From Acheta domesticus (lineage: Eukaryota > Arthropoda > Insecta > Orthoptera > Gryllidae), in contig JAHLJT010009419.1 in NCBI GenBank assembly GCA_031308135.1, positions 184,732,329-184,796,328 of the forward strand: a stretch of 64,000 nt of DNA, in the 5' to 3' direction. Numbering within the stretch: the stretch's first letter is position 1; each line of letters starts with the position of its first letter. This document shows, piece after piece, positions 22,747-34,774 of the stretch. A model generated the notes under the pieces. That model was not told the DNA's origin and ran no database searches. It saw only the letters and a list, made by a program, of their open reading frames with translations. Position numbers and translations under genes: made by a program.

Positions 22747-24518
22747 TTACTACTTAAACGAAGAGAGAGGGAAAGGGAGAGGGAATAGAAAGTGCGATAT
22801 AGGAGTTTTCTTTTAGCTTCTTTTATCCATATTGACAATTAGTTTTGTTTCCAAGTTCAGGTCAAGATTGTTGATGGTTCTGTTGTGGGTAAATAATTTT
22901 TATGAAAATTATTTAATGAAATTGGGGATTGTGCAATGAATTATCTGAGGCAGAAGGCTTTTTTTGATGATTTGCCAGATTTTAATTTAATTTTTCAAGT
23001 TATTTCTCAGCGTTCTATTTGGTTGGGTCTGTATGTATTGTTCATTATTAAGGTCTGAAGTATATGCCAAGCTCATTAGCAAAAAGCGTTTTTTTATGTG
23101 TCTGTCGACCGAACCGCCTATGATATTATTAGGAGGATGGCTATTTTGGAATTTTCACTCCGCACGGGTAGCTAGAATGCACGAGTGCAGAATCGGGAAT
23201 TATATATTTAAAAAATATTGAGTGTTTGCTATTCTGCGCGATTTAATCGCATGGGTTTACATTTCGTCTCTTAGTAAGCATTTTGCAGAATTAGGATTAT
23301 GGTTCACGCCCAGAACAGTGTGTGCATGATGTGAAAATGCACATAAACAGACCTGGCCGAAGATTTACGTAATGCAAAATATTAGTACGGGTTCAACAAG
23401 CTTTTTTTTACTGTTTTACTAATCACTTATGACTAATTATAGGTTAAATTGGTAACCACGCGAAAAATACTGTTAAAAATCATTTCTTTTAAGAAAGAGA
23501 TAGAATTCATTACACCACACCTTGAAAAATTGCTTTAAAATTATTAATAACTTCAGCCCATATTGACTTGTAGCTGCCCGAAATATTTTCTCATGAACAA
23601 GATGTTTAAGACCATGCATTACTATGGAATATGCTAATGTATTGTCTTGCGAGCTGTCAAAACCTGTGGGGGATACAGGTGATGGCTAAATTGATTAGAG
23701 TGAGCTTGGTAGCTTGAGCAGGGAAATCCAACAGTTAACTTACTACACAAGAGCAGCTTTATATTTCTCCGTGTTCGTTGTCAAGGGTAAAACGTGGCAC
23801 ACATGAGAAGAAATCCCAACGTCGTAGAACATCCTACATGCATTTCTTTCAGCAGTGTACAAAAATGTTTGTTACACAATTATGAACTGTGCCTTGCAAG
23901 AGTAGTTGGCCCAGAACATGGCCACAATAAGTACCGCTGAACCGGATGATGGTGGTCGCAGCGGTAACTGTGGATGTTTTTTCTTACGAAAAATCTGTTA
24001 CGAACGCTAAAAAGTTGACCTACTGTACGGCAAAGCGGCAATGAGGTTGGTAAGTCGATCTCTAGTGTAATGAGTTGATACTATTCATTTTCCACTGGTC
24101 CATAGAGAGAAATTGAAGAACGGCGGATGAATTTCTGAAAGGTGATCTTTCATTGCTGATAGCGTGTTGCTCAATTATAAAATAGTTGAAACTAGTCATA
24201 AAGAAGTATACAAAACGTATAGTGTGATTGATTTTTTTTACATGAGTTTCTGTGGAAGATTATAATTAAGCGACTAATGGATATTCGAGCTGAAATGTCA
24301 TAATATTTAATACATCTGAAAAATGTTTCACAAAATTACACGTTTAGGAATAGTGTGTTATTCGAACATGATAAAAAAATATTCAGAACGTTCTTCGATA
24401 TCTTTATGAAATATCCCAGATTCGATTTATAATTTGGCAACATTTCTGCCTTTTAAATTCTTCTGTAAATATTTAAAACTTACTCATTTCAGTATTTCAT
24501 TTTACTGTGACTTCACTT
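22747..24518. other. Nothing recognised
   Basis: A purine-rich patch (GAGAGAGGGAAAGGGAGAGG, about 22761) and otherwise AT-rich DNA. No gene supported. Confidence 0.4.
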
Positions 24519-24598
24519 TGTGTGTGTGTGTGTGTGTGTGCGCGTGCGTGTGTGCGTGCGCGTGTGCGCGCGTGCGCGCGTGTGTGCGTGCGTGTGTG
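24519..24598. repeat. 80-bp strictly alternating purine-pyrimidine (GT/GC) tract
   Basis: (GT)n grades into mixed GCGTGC alternation with no break in purine-pyrimidine alternation. Such sequence favours Z-DNA. Confidence 0.9.
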
Positions 24599-24599
24599 G

Positions 24600-25021
24600 G
24601 TGGCCAGATTATTTCAGTTGATAGATTCGTATATTAGGTCATCATAATTTCCAGTATCTACGAGAGGTCCCCTCCCTATCATCCGACTGAAGTGTAATTA
24701 CTTGGTTACTTACTCAGTATTCCCAACGGTCGTTCTTATGCGGCTCGTAAGTCCGCATCGGTTGTATCAGTTATAATACGTACTGTACCCCCTGACCACT
24801 CAGACTGACTCTTGAGGTCATCAACGCTTGGGCGAGTTGGATGGTACGGAGCCAGGTTGCAGGCAGACTGCGCCGTATCGAGGGCCCATAGGTTCCATTG
24901 CGTCGTGCACTGACGGTATTTTGCACACTGTCAATACTGTGATAGAGAAGAGTGCCAGGTCAGAGGTAATAAATTGTGTAATGCTCATCATGCCACAAAA
25001 TAACTGAAAAAATACACGCCT
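24600..25021. other. Nothing recognised
   Basis: Unremarkable sequence upstream of the minisatellite. Confidence 0.4.
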
Positions 25022-25027
25022 TATGCG

Positions 25028-25372
25028 GCCTCCGTCCCTCTCTGCTCCGTCCCTCTCTGCTCCGTCCCTCTCTGCTCCGTCCCTCTCTGCTCCGTCCCTC
25101 TCTGCTCCGTCCCTCTCTGCTCCGTCCCTCTCTGCTCCGTCCCTCTCTGCTCCGTCCCTCTCTGCTCCGTCCCTCTCTGCTCCGTCCCTCTCTGCTCCGT
25201 CCCTCTCTGCTCCGTCCCTCTCTGCTCCGTCCCTCTCTGCTCCGTCCCTCTCTGCTCCGTCCCTCTCTGCTCCGTCCCTCTCTGCTCCGTCCCTCTCTGC
25301 TCCGTCCCTCTCTGCTCCGTTCCTCTTTGCTCCGTTCCTCTCTGCTTCGTCCCTCTCTGCTCCTCCCAGTCC
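25028..25372. repeat. 15-bp minisatellite, about 22 copies
   Basis: The unit CTCCGTCCCTCTCTG is repeated almost without change across 25030-25320, then with substitutions to about 25372. Because 15 is a multiple of three and the unit holds no stop codon, frames stay open on both strands; the minus strand reads a pentapeptide AERDG repeat. This explains the long ORFs here and does not by itself indicate a protein. Confidence 0.95.
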
Positions 25373-25570
25373 CTCACCGTTTCGCCAATTTCCGTTCTGC
25401 TTCGGCCCGGCTGGTTCGTCTCGCTCCGCCCCGGACTTGCGCGCTAGGTACGCCACGCTCTGCTCCACTCCATCATTCTTCTCTCCGCCGCACTCTACTC
25501 AGACCCCCCGCTCATCTGCCCACAGCTCCGATCAATCAATGGCGTTGCTGAAGCTTACCTTGGATTGAAG
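25373..25570. other. GC-rich flank of the minisatellite
   Basis: C-rich sequence with some CpG. Possibly the remnant of an island whose edge expanded into the minisatellite; no promoter motif is clear. Confidence 0.3.
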
Positions 25571-25615
25571 GAGATATTAATGAGCTATATACAAATAATT
25601 AGTGTAACTTGATTG

Positions 25616-25618
25616 TTA

Positions 25619-25661
<43 letters not shown>
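25616..25661. repeat. (ATT)n microsatellite
   Basis: Trinucleotide run, equal to (TAA)n on the minus strand and so of the type used as target by the R4-like LINE in this window. Confidence 0.95.
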
Positions 25662-25935
25662 GTTGATTTTCTGGCCTCGAGTTCAGCGAGATCGGTAGGG
25701 GAATATCAGTTTTGGAGAAAATCCTACTATTAGGTGCTAGTATTTTCCATGGACGGACCGACGAATGGACAGATGTACAATTTTATTTATCAAAAACCAC
25801 AAAACGTGGATTCTGACTACACAACGTATTAGAGGAAGTAATTTACTGCTTACAGAAGCAAGAATTTTGGTATCACGAACCGACAATACAAATTTCTCTG
25901 CCGAAAATCGCCACTTTTTTCTCTGCAGGTTTATA
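25662..25935 (-). mobile_element. HINE-like element, copy 6, 5' half, minus strand
   Basis: The reverse complement gives, in order, GGCGATTTTCGGCAGAGAAA, AGTAAATTACTTCCTC, a GTGTAGTCAGAATC block, a short TCGTCGGTCCGTCC core and the CCAAAACTGATATTCC block. It lies between an (ATT)n and an (AAT)n microsatellite. Confidence 0.6.
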
Positions 25936-25988
25936 ATATTTTTTAAATTCTAAATTCATTGTATTAGTCCGAATTATATTTTAAAATA

Positions 25989-25999
25989 GATTAATAATA

Positions 26000-26060
<61 letters not shown>

Positions 26061-26061
26061 C
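25989..26061. repeat. (AAT)n microsatellite, 5' flank of a LINE copy
   Basis: AAT/TAA repeats that end at the truncated R4-like LINE copy. They correspond to the target sequence of that element. Confidence 0.95.
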
Positions 26062-26228
26062 AGACTGGGAAGTGCAAGAAATCGCTTTGTTTGGAACAGC
26101 CTACATTTTGCGCAAAGTATTGTAGAGGCACCGACAGTTCCTAGATCTACTCCTCAGGTAGCTGGTTGCAACCTGGAGTAGATTTCATATTCAGCCGCCT
26201 CATAATATCTTTAGTTGTGATGTAGTGG
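26062..26228 (+). mobile_element. R4/Dong-like LINE, severely 5'-truncated copy
   Basis: This matches the last 21 codons and the whole 3' UTR of the full-length element at 58002-62173 (AGACTGGGAAGTGCAAGAAA, CAAAGTATTGTAGAGGCAC, GGTAGCTGGTTGCAACCTGG, TGATGTAGTGG). The coding tail keeps the same stop. It is flanked on both sides by (AAT)n, like the full-length copy. The 3' UTR retains a 9-bp stem (26145-26153 with 26175-26183). The 5' truncation is typical of target-primed reverse transcription. Confidence 0.9.
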
Positions 26229-26248
26229 AATAATAATAATAATAATAG
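26229..26248. repeat. (AAT)n, 3' flank of the truncated LINE
   Basis: Trinucleotide run directly following the LINE 3' end. Confidence 0.9.
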
Positions 26249-27119
26249 TTAACTGTATAATATCAATTTTGAATAGTTATTTGCCTCATTTGTTCACATT
26301 CAAAATTCTTCACCCCGTCTAGAAGAATATAATACTGTCTTTCCAGCATTTACACGAATCTTTACTTCATTTCTTCAGACTGACGATAATTAAGTGTTTT
26401 GTAATGACACAAAAATGTAAACAAGTATTTAAGCGCTACGTTTTATGTAACTCCTTAAGCCTACCACCGAATAGACTGTAATATGTTTGAAATTTTTGTT
26501 TACAATAATTTGCTAAGAACAAATAAAACGTTATAACAAGAAAATAAACCGCCGGAGTCGCCAGGCTATGCTAATGTAATGTCCGAACAGTGCTTCAAAT
26601 GATCTCCAATGAAGGCTCCGATATCTCCGAAGTTATTGTGCTGAGCTCAAAATTGAGCGGTTTCAAAAATGTTCAAATGACATTTTCAAACCAAAAAAAA
26701 AGCTTAATTTACTAACTGAAATATCCATATGAGAAAAGGTTTTGCTCTTCTCTGATATTCTCAAAGTCTCATTTCCATTAAACTATTAGAGGGCAGAAAA
26801 AAATTGAGAAAATGTAAGGATGTGAGTTTTAGAAAAAAATGTACTTCAATATAAATATTTCAGGAATGAAAATTTAACCATTGTTTCAGTTGAGCCGTTT
26901 TCTTAATATTTTATTTTACAACATTTTCTGTAAAGCTATTTACTTGTGATATGTGTTTTCATTAATAAATGCTTTGTTGATAGATTTTAGTGCTAAAGTA
27001 CCTTTGCATTGTTTCTATGGAAACGAATGGTGCCATCACATAGATTAAATGCTGTGAAGGACATTACAGCCCACATAGCATCAAAGAGTTCAATTTTAAT
27101 CTTTTTTTTTTTTATTTAG
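26249..27119. other. Nothing recognised
   Basis: AT-rich DNA with no repeat ends or exons seen. Confidence 0.4.
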
Positions 27120-27620
27120 TCAAGAATTATTTTTACATACCCGTGTAATACATTACGGGCAAGTGAATCGGACTCAGGGGGAATGTGCGGTGCTTAATTA
27201 CGCGGACATTAAGGTTGTTTGTAAACGCACTTAGGCATCAATGTTTTAAGTTGTGTTATGGCGTGGGGGCGTTCCCAGTCCCTCATATATTACGTCTGTA
27301 CCATAAACCTTCGAAAGTCACTTTGACTGGCAATAGTAGAAAATTGTTGAAAATAGTAGAAATAGTTGAAAAACTATATCCCTACACCCAGACTTGTGAT
27401 ACAAGCACCTGAATGGAGCCATGCGCCTACTAGGATATGTAATGTTACAGGATCGAGATGGTCCTGAGGGCTATGTCAGCGTGATTTTGGGGGAGCAGGA
27501 ATGAATGATCTTTTCACTGAGAATTGTCCTCAGGTATCGCATGAGGCACTGGAATTCTTTTAGACGCCGATGAATGACAGCTGTGAAAGAGGGTGACGGA
27601 CCACTGAAAAGGCCAGCACC
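27120..27620 (+). repeat. Interspersed repeat family X, copy 1
   Basis: Diverged but collinear with 47895-48350. Shared blocks include GAATCGGACTCA / GATTCGGACTCA, CATGTTTTCAGTTG-like, GGCGTGGGG, TATTACGTCTGTACCA / TATTACATCTATACCA and TCTTTTAGACGCSGAYGA near the end. No ORF. Class unknown. Confidence 0.5.
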
Positions 27621-28515
27621 GACTCAAAAGAATAGGAAACCAAGTAGTACAGAAAGTCTGTGCCGTTTTATTCCGCCACTAGTTTTAAATATGTTACTTT
27701 AGGATGCACCGACAATAGAGTAATTTAGAGAAGTATTCGTAGCTCTTAGAACGATTCCAAACTTCTGAAGAGCTATTCTTTTAAATGCGCTGTTTGAATA
27801 CAGCAAAATACAGTTATCAGAATGATAAGATTTCTGTTTTCCTTAAAATTTGAATTTTCGAAAATGGTGTAAAAAAATTAACTTTTCCGATCCTCTTCTG
27901 CAACCTCTTTATCGCAGCTACAGATTTTGTTCTAATCGCTATCGAGTATTCGATATTGGGACATCAATTGATTTTTACACTTGCCAAAGATCTAAAAAAA
28001 AGATTTTCTGGGAAATGCTCATATCTTTATTCCCAGACTTTTTGCACGGATACACTACCAAGCACAATCATGTGACTAAAGCATGTTTTAAGCACTAAGT
28101 ATTTTGAACTCATCATTGGACTAATTGTGTCCAGTGGAATCTTATTGACTGCTAAATAGTTGCTATTTTACACCTCGATATTGAGGGACTGCCTTCGTGA
28201 TGTCTCAGAATTCTGACACAGGATACTCCAGTGGATGGAGGTCCGAATGTCCACAAAGACACACAGCAGCTGCAGTGTACGTGGGGAAATTGTTTACCAA
28301 CCGGTGTTGCGTACATTTTTCTTTTTTCAGTTGTTGAGTTATCATAACATTATTCAACATTATGCAGTCGTGGAAGTCTTCACTCAAGCTTCTCAGAAAT
28401 GCACCCATGCCGCTTAATCTAAGAAGCTGTCCCTCATGTCATGACAGATGCAATTAAACGGAACCACTTACATTCCTATGCAGTATTTTACTATCTGCGC
28501 ACTCGCGAGGGCGCA
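27621..28515. other. Nothing recognised
   Basis: AT-rich DNA, chance ORFs only. Confidence 0.4.
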
Positions 28516-28518
28516 TGT

Positions 28519-28582
28519 ATATGTGTGTGTGTGTGTGTGTGTGTCTGTGTGTGTGTGTGTCTGTGTGTGTGTGTGTGTGTGT
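28519..28582. repeat. (GT)n microsatellite
   Basis: GT dinucleotides interrupted twice by CT, followed by GA-rich sequence. Confidence 0.95.
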
Positions 28583-28819
28583 GAAGGAGAGAGAGTGTGC
28601 GCGCGTATCATCACTCACCGTTAGACCATTTTCCATGCACCAGTCGAGACGTATGAGATGTCATTCGGCGCATTTCGGTCTCCTGATGGGGAACTGATTT
28701 TCGGATCCGGCCAGAAGATTCAAAGAAATTTCCAAACACATGTTTTTGCGCAGCGATCGTAGCAAGTATGCGGAAAGCTAAATAGGTCAATGTAGGTGGC
28801 GTTGATTCAACTCCAATAC

Positions 28820-29103
28820 TAGAGTCCCTAGATACAGTGAGTAGCGCATTCCATTGTTGCAATGGCCCCGCCATTTTGTATCCAGTTGTTAGGAGAATTG
28901 GAACTGTGTGGTATTCTGTAAGTTGAGAACCATGAACCCATTTCAAGCTAATGCTAATATTCTTGAAAATCTTCATAACGTAATTGTTATGAAGATTATT
29001 GTTATCATTTCTGTTCAACTTCTGAATGTTGCCTGGTGGGACTATCGGGTGAGAGGATATTAAATGGCGGCGGTTGCGCTACTCTCTGTATCCAGGGACT
29101 CTA
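28820..29103. mobile_element. hAT-type MITE (284 bp) with perfect 8-bp target duplication
   Basis: The left end TAGAGTCCCTAGATACAGTG pairs with the reverse complement of the right end, TAGAGTCCCTGGATACAGAG. The match continues through AGTAGCGC to about 28 bp. An identical 8-bp TCCAATAC flanks both sides (28812-28819, 29104-29111). Known hAT elements make 8-bp duplications and have YARNG termini, which TAGAG fits. No transposase, so a non-autonomous copy. Confidence 0.85.
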
Positions 29104-29111
29104 TCCAATAC

Positions 29112-32079
29112 CCAAACGCAATTTTCGCTTCATATGTCATAATTTTCTTTCACGACATTTGTAACACTGATTGTGCCATCTTTAAGAGAAACAAGTGAAT
29201 CACTAAATGAATATCGCGGCAGATTTCATTTTAATTTCATTTATATCGTTTAAAAGAAATAAATTTGCACAAACCTACGATCAGTGTCTTGCAACTTATT
29301 AAATTTGAAGAATTTGAATTGAGTACGGAGAAAACACCACTGTGAGAAATTCTAGAGAATGAACGAACGTTCTTCTAACTTTTAAGTGTTTTTAAGTGTA
29401 CACATACTAATTTTTCAAATGAATGCGACCCACAACTTATTCTTATAAAACTTAACTAACCCATTGTTCACATAAACATTCAAATCTGTCGACTTTTAAT
29501 TTTTATATATAAGATTCGCATACAAAACGATTGATACAGCAATTGCAGAAGTAGAAGAAAAGACAAATTAGGCTGAATTTGTGGAGTTTTAAACTCTTAA
29601 AAAATTAAGGGAGAAAAATATGAAAGTATTAAGCAAATCCGGGACAGAATCAAATATAGTTGTAGATGATTTGGCGATAGAATTTTCGGTATTAATTGTG
29701 AGTGATCTTCTATTAGGAGTAGAGAATAACGTAGAACAGCAGCTTATCGGTGATCATTTATGTGCATTTTTGTGCATATCAGCAAAAGAGCTTAAAAAAG
29801 TACTTTTACTAAATTTTAAATACGCATAATCAATACCTGCAAGTACTTTTTACGGCGAATTCTAACATTACTAGATCATATCCCTTATAGAGGTAACTAA
29901 CACTGCCAGTGGGTGTTGGGAATTTATGAACGGGAGTATAACATTTTCAGCTACTTTTATTATTTGCAGCTTTAAAATAATTTACAGCGTCGGTGACGCC
30001 ACATTCAGGTAGTTAAAAATAATCATCTTAAACACTACAGTGTATATAAAGTTGAGTTTTTTGAAGCCCTTCTAATCAAAATCAATCATTTTGTTAGTTT
30101 AGTGAATTATATTTATCTATTTTATTATACAGAACAAACACACGCCTTCTTATCCACGATCTTTGACTGTCTGGCGACCCCTTGCCCCTAATTCTGTCTT
30201 ATTGCAATCCGCCGAACATGTTTGTGTGCTGGGTGGTGGATTCTGACGCCTTCTCTCTATATAGGCCCGGTGAACGTGTGTGCAATGTGGGTGGCCTATA
30301 CGGTAGGCGCAATATGGGGTTTCACTTTCACGAAATACGAAGACTGCTTTAAACACCATTTATATATTCCTGGCGTGATAAAATGTGAATATGCCTGCAT
30401 AAGTGCCGTTACTCTTGAAGTTTATTTTCCATGTTAGCGCATTGAAACGTTCCTTTTCCTTCTAGCTGATAAATTAATAGTTCCAATACATCCTTTCGAA
30501 CTGATGTTGTGTCAATATTACCTCCATGTGGTGACTTACTACAATTCGCGTACATATTTTTTCGTATTAACGTTAGTGAAATATAAGACTTAATGAAATC
30601 AGTTATGTGAAGTTAACATCAAAAAATTTAAGTCGAAAAAATTATTTATAAACATGTTTGTCGCAGAACTCTTAGTGTCTTCTTTCATTTTGACAAAGGA
30701 CGTAATATATAGTATGTGAACAAGTCGAACATACTTAAATATAGGCTGTAAAATACTACTGCTTGAATTCAAAGCCTAAAAGCATGGAAACCAGTCTTGA
30801 AGCGTGAAGTGTTTGTTGTGAACAACTGATATATAGTGAGGATAATACTGCAGTTTGCAGCGTACCGTGTGCCTTCATATTTTCCGTGAAATCTGGGAAA
30901 TATCTAAGGCGGTCTGTTTACCGCCTCTATTGTAACCACGAAGAGATCGTGTTTGGTTGTCGCCTGCACTTTGTTAAAAGATCAACGTGAAACATTTGAA
31001 GAAACAGTCTGCTGGCTTGTTTTGAGTAACCTTCTTCAAACATCCCAGAAAAGAGCAGTTCCCTGCCAAGTGGGTTCCGCGTGACCTGAATGATGAACAA
31101 AGAACAGCTCGCATGGGAATTCGTGCGTGCCACTGCGTTACGACAGGTGAGCAGGTTTTGCACACCACCGTTGCGATATGGGTATGGAATGGTCTAATTG
31201 TTACTGAGAAATTAGTAGTATCGAATTGAAATTTCTGAAAATCAGCATTAACGCTGTGTTGTTCCCATGTTATTACTGAACGAGTGTAGAAAATATGAGC
31301 AATTGAAAAGTTTTCCAAATGACGAGAAGAATGGCGGTTGTAAAGAAAAAACTAATTAGTACTGTAGCGTGAATGAGAATCCAAGGTTGAGGGGTGCACG
31401 GCCTTTATAAGCTAGCCTTAATTTTGCGGTCTTTGCATGTGCATGCAATGTTTTCGAACCCTTCACATCGGTCATTACATTCGTTAACGCAAGGTTTTCA
31501 ATGCATCATTCTTACATCATGCCCGTAACACGAATTGTGACAAATGTTCTAGTATAACGAAAATCAAATGCGTGGTAACCTGTTATTTCTTATTGTCCAA
31601 AAACCATTACTGGCTTTGCACATGATTTTAATTTACTTTCCATTGCAAATTGAAAATATAACACTTATACTAATTTTTATTTTGTTTATTATATCAAAGA
31701 GTCAAGTTCATTCAGCAGAGGATTTCAGACAATCGTTTACAAAAATTGCAAATATTCTTAAAATATACGTATATTTACAGAAAATATTGTAGCACTGACA
31801 GTCACGGGATTTCGAGCGACGCATATGCGGAAGGTTCAAGCACAGCGAGCATCGCATCATCATGGAGTTGTGTGACGTTATTCTTTTTCAGATTAACTAG
31901 GTAAGATTAATTAATCATACAGCACTACTCCGAGCATGAGTGATATGTTGATTGTCAGCTCTTCTGCGTGTTCTGAGCGATTCAATGCGAATCACTTACA
32001 GAAATCTAGTAAAGATGTGTTGTTAGTGCTCTGCCACAACTTCTTAATTACCAGTCGCGGTCCGTACACTGCTCGTGCA
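29112..32079. other. Long stretch with nothing recognised
   Basis: About 3 kb of AT-rich sequence. I found no repeat ends. A weak acceptor/donor pair at 31892-31900 was considered and rejected. Several chance ORFs of 60-115 codons show no domain. Confidence 0.4.
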
Positions 32080-32640
32080 CGTCGCCGCAGAATGGGATGG
32101 GAAGCAATGGCGAGGCGAGGCGAGGCGTCGAGGTCGCAGGCAGCGCGGGGCACATCAGTCTATAAAAGATCCAGCTCGCGTTTCACCTTCGCGTCCTTCC
32201 TTGGCTCGAGCGCCAGCGGTGCGGGAGCGGCTCCGAGGGGAGGTGCGCCGGTGCCGCATTGTGTCCGCATGGGGGCGGGGCGCGTATGTGAGGACGGGGG
32301 ATGTCGGCGGTGGCCACCTGTGCGCAGCCGGTGCGGGCGAGGCGGGGCGGGGCGGGGCGGCGAGGGGCGGGACGCGGGACGCGGCACTGTGCAGCGCAGC
32401 CTCGCACCCACATCCTGCGGCGGCCAGCTGTGCATTCCGGGGCCAGGGGTGTCCAGCCCCGTCCCCCCTGCTCGCTCGCGTCACTCGCCGCCGCTCCCGG
32501 AAGGTCGACGGCCCGGCCGGCACAGCGCGGCTCAGTCAGGCTTGGGAGACTCGGCGATTGTCCAGATGCGACCCGTGCCGCCACCGGCCGGACGTCTCTT
32601 TTACGATTGGAGCTCTAGCGAAAGCTGCTTTGTAATTCTG
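32080..32640 (+). promoter_or_regulatory. CpG island 6 with consensus TATA box
   Basis: A GC-rich island with a clean TATAAAAG at 32161-32168, preceded by GC-rich sequence and followed by CpG-dense DNA with tandem GGGGCGGGGCGG boxes (32341-32370). The expected start site is about 30 bp downstream of the TATA box, on the plus strand. Open frames of 180-270 codons run through the island, but their composition is Ala/Arg/Pro/Gly-rich and no domain or good donor was found. A plausible promoter without an identified gene. Confidence 0.45.
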
Positions 32641-32654
32641 ATTCGCCTCTCAAC

Positions 32655-32765
32655 ATTTCCTCTTTATTTCATTCCATTGCATTACGTTCCCTTTCACTTC
32701 ATACCATTCCATTTATTCCATACACCATTACATTAATTTCATTCCATGGCATTCCTCCTCACATT
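32655..32765. repeat. Imperfect ATTCC-rich simple repeat
   Basis: Recurrent CATTCCATT / CATTACATT / TTCATTCC units of about 5-10 bp with many substitutions. Confidence 0.5.
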
Positions 32766-33481
32766 TTCTCCTGAAATCACATGTATTGAAAGATAATGCT
32801 AAAGAAAGGGAAAAGGTGCATCTTTGTTAATTTTGTTTCATCACTTTGTACATTTTTTCATTTACTCTACTTCTACTTCCTCTTTTCCCCTTCTTTTCTT
32901 CATTGGTCTCAAAATTCTTAAAATGTGCAATTGGACAATCTCAGAAAATAATCGTTTCAGATTCAATTATTAGAATTTCTTTCAAATTCTGGCTCGGAAA
33001 ATATAAAACTGCTAACTGATTCTGCTCAAAAAGATTCATCTCACATTTAGTTGTTGTGCATATTTCCACCTGCATCGCATTGAATCTTCCTGAAATTATA
33101 AATACTAAATTAATATAATGTAACGCACTTCAGAGACTTAATTAGTTTAGGTGCTTTGACAGATTGTAGATTAGGAGCCATCATTTGACGAAAATGTTCA
33201 TCTGCGTGTGATGCCTAAAGTGTAACAAAGAATTACCGGAATGGCAGGTTACACTGGACACAATACAGTATTTCTAAAATGCAAATGGCAGTGTTATATT
33301 TACAATATGTGTATGTATCATGTTTTCTTATTTCACTAGACATGTAATGGTTTTATCCATTCAGTAGTTCATGGGTATTTGATTCTACTGCATGGATTCT
33401 ACTACAGATGGTCGTGAAATACAACACATCTACGGTAATGTTTTTATAAAATGTTTTGCTTTTAACATCATTCACACTGTG
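32766..33481. other. Nothing recognised
   Basis: AT-rich DNA without supported features. Confidence 0.4.
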
Positions 33482-34046
33482 AAAGGTGGCTCAGGGCATC
33501 AATTGATGTCTCTCTGCAGTGCCCCTGACCGTGAAGTCCTAGGTTCGAGTCCGACGGTGGCAGGATTTTCGACACTAACTTGTATCAAGCCAGCTAGCCC
33601 GGAATGCACAGCTAGGTTGAGTTCAATCGCTTACTGGAGGAGAATTGTAGCGATGGGCTGCTCTGATCCGTAGTTTTCCATGTTTTTTCTGGTCAATAAC
33701 AGGCGCATGCTGGAGCAGTGCCCTAAGGAATGGGCCATGGACCGCGCGCGATCTTTTGTTCCTCTCTCTTGTCCTATCCTCGCCCCCTTACTTATACATA
33801 GACTTATATTCACTACACTACCGACATGCCGGAGGACCGATTGGGAACTTGGAGCTTGTCCCGGCTGGGGCAGTGTTCCGCAGGTGAGAAATACCTGGTT
33901 GTGGAAAATCCCGCTAGCCGACGGTAGGTCGGCGCGGATCTCAACATCTAGCGGGCGAAGGTTGCCCCCACCTCCCAGTGGAAACGTGCACTACACTTAC
34001 GGGACCAGTAACCTTAGCCGTTGACGCGCTCAGAATGACTAGTCAA
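33482..34046 (+). mobile_element. SINE family 1, copy D (near full length)
   Basis: The head has GGTGGCTCAGGGCATC (A-box-like) and TAGGTTCGAGTCC (good B box, about 33540). The body and 3' block follow the family order (CTCTGATCCGTAGTTTTCC, CTTGTCCCGGCTGGGG, CTTACGGGACCAGTAACC, TTGACGCGCTC). About 560 bp. Confidence 0.8.
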
Positions 34047-34525
34047 TCAGCATATATAGAAATTGTTTGAAAAAATTGAAGTATATTATTAATTTGAAGA
34101 CACGTCTCTGTACAGAAATAAAATAACTATTGTGTTAAAATATATTATGTCGCTGCTAGCTATTGTTATGTCGTTGGAAGGATGTATGCAACTAGAAACA
34201 ATAGAGAGGAATGGTAATGTTTTGTTTTTGTGGTCTTGAAGACTTTTCCCAAATATCAATAACATTAAATAATAGGAATCTGCTGTATTTCAGGACAATA
34301 GATAGTAGAATCCATCCACGTTCCATCCTGTTGTTCCACGATGGATAATAATTGGAATGTTTTTATAACAATGACATTGAAGTCGCGTTTGTAGTTTTAC
34401 AGAAGGAAACAATATATTAAAATTTTGACTTTTATCTAAGTAAGCAGTTAGTTTTTTTTATAATAATGACAACAGAAACTAAAATATGCATTCAACCGAT
34501 ATGCTTACACCAGGTTCGCCGTGCT
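34047..34525. other. Nothing recognised
   Basis: AT-rich DNA. Confidence 0.4.
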
Positions 34526-34529
34526 GCGT

Positions 34530-34700
34530 AAACGAAATAGCTGCCACGGATGCCCCTTAGTGGGCTAAACTCGCAGGTTCACGGGTTCGAATCCCGCCTC
34601 GGTCATGAATGTTTGCTGTGTGATGGTGGGGCTTATTCCAACCATAATGAGGCCCCGTAATAAGTTTTACTTTCCCCTTCCCGTCCGAATGTACGTGTAT
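34530..34700 (+). mobile_element. tRNA-derived SINE (family 3) head and partial body
   Basis: There is a strong B box (GGGTTCGAATCCCGCC, about 34582) preceded by an A-box-like GATGCCCCTTAGTGGGC at tRNA spacing. A non-tRNA body follows. The acceptor stem does not pair, so this is not an intact tRNA gene. The 3' end is unclear. Confidence 0.55.
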
Positions 34701-34774
34701 GACAAGAGAGTGTTGTGTGCGATGTGTGACCAAACATCGACGTTCAAAATTCAAAAGCTCGATGTTCAAAAGCA

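Noticed and set aside
24821..25468. 215-codon minus-strand ORF with AERDG repeats
   Set aside because: It is produced by the 15-bp minisatellite; flanking residues show no domain or splice context.
31892..31900. 9-nt interval between TTCTTTTTCAG and GTAAGA
   Set aside because: Too short to support, only one phase open, and no neighbouring exon.
31936..32736. 266-codon plus-strand ORF over the TATA-bearing island
   Set aside because: It begins upstream of the TATA box and is low complexity; no domain recognised.
34530..34610. Intact tRNA gene
   Set aside because: The B box is good but the acceptor stem does not pair and a SINE body follows.
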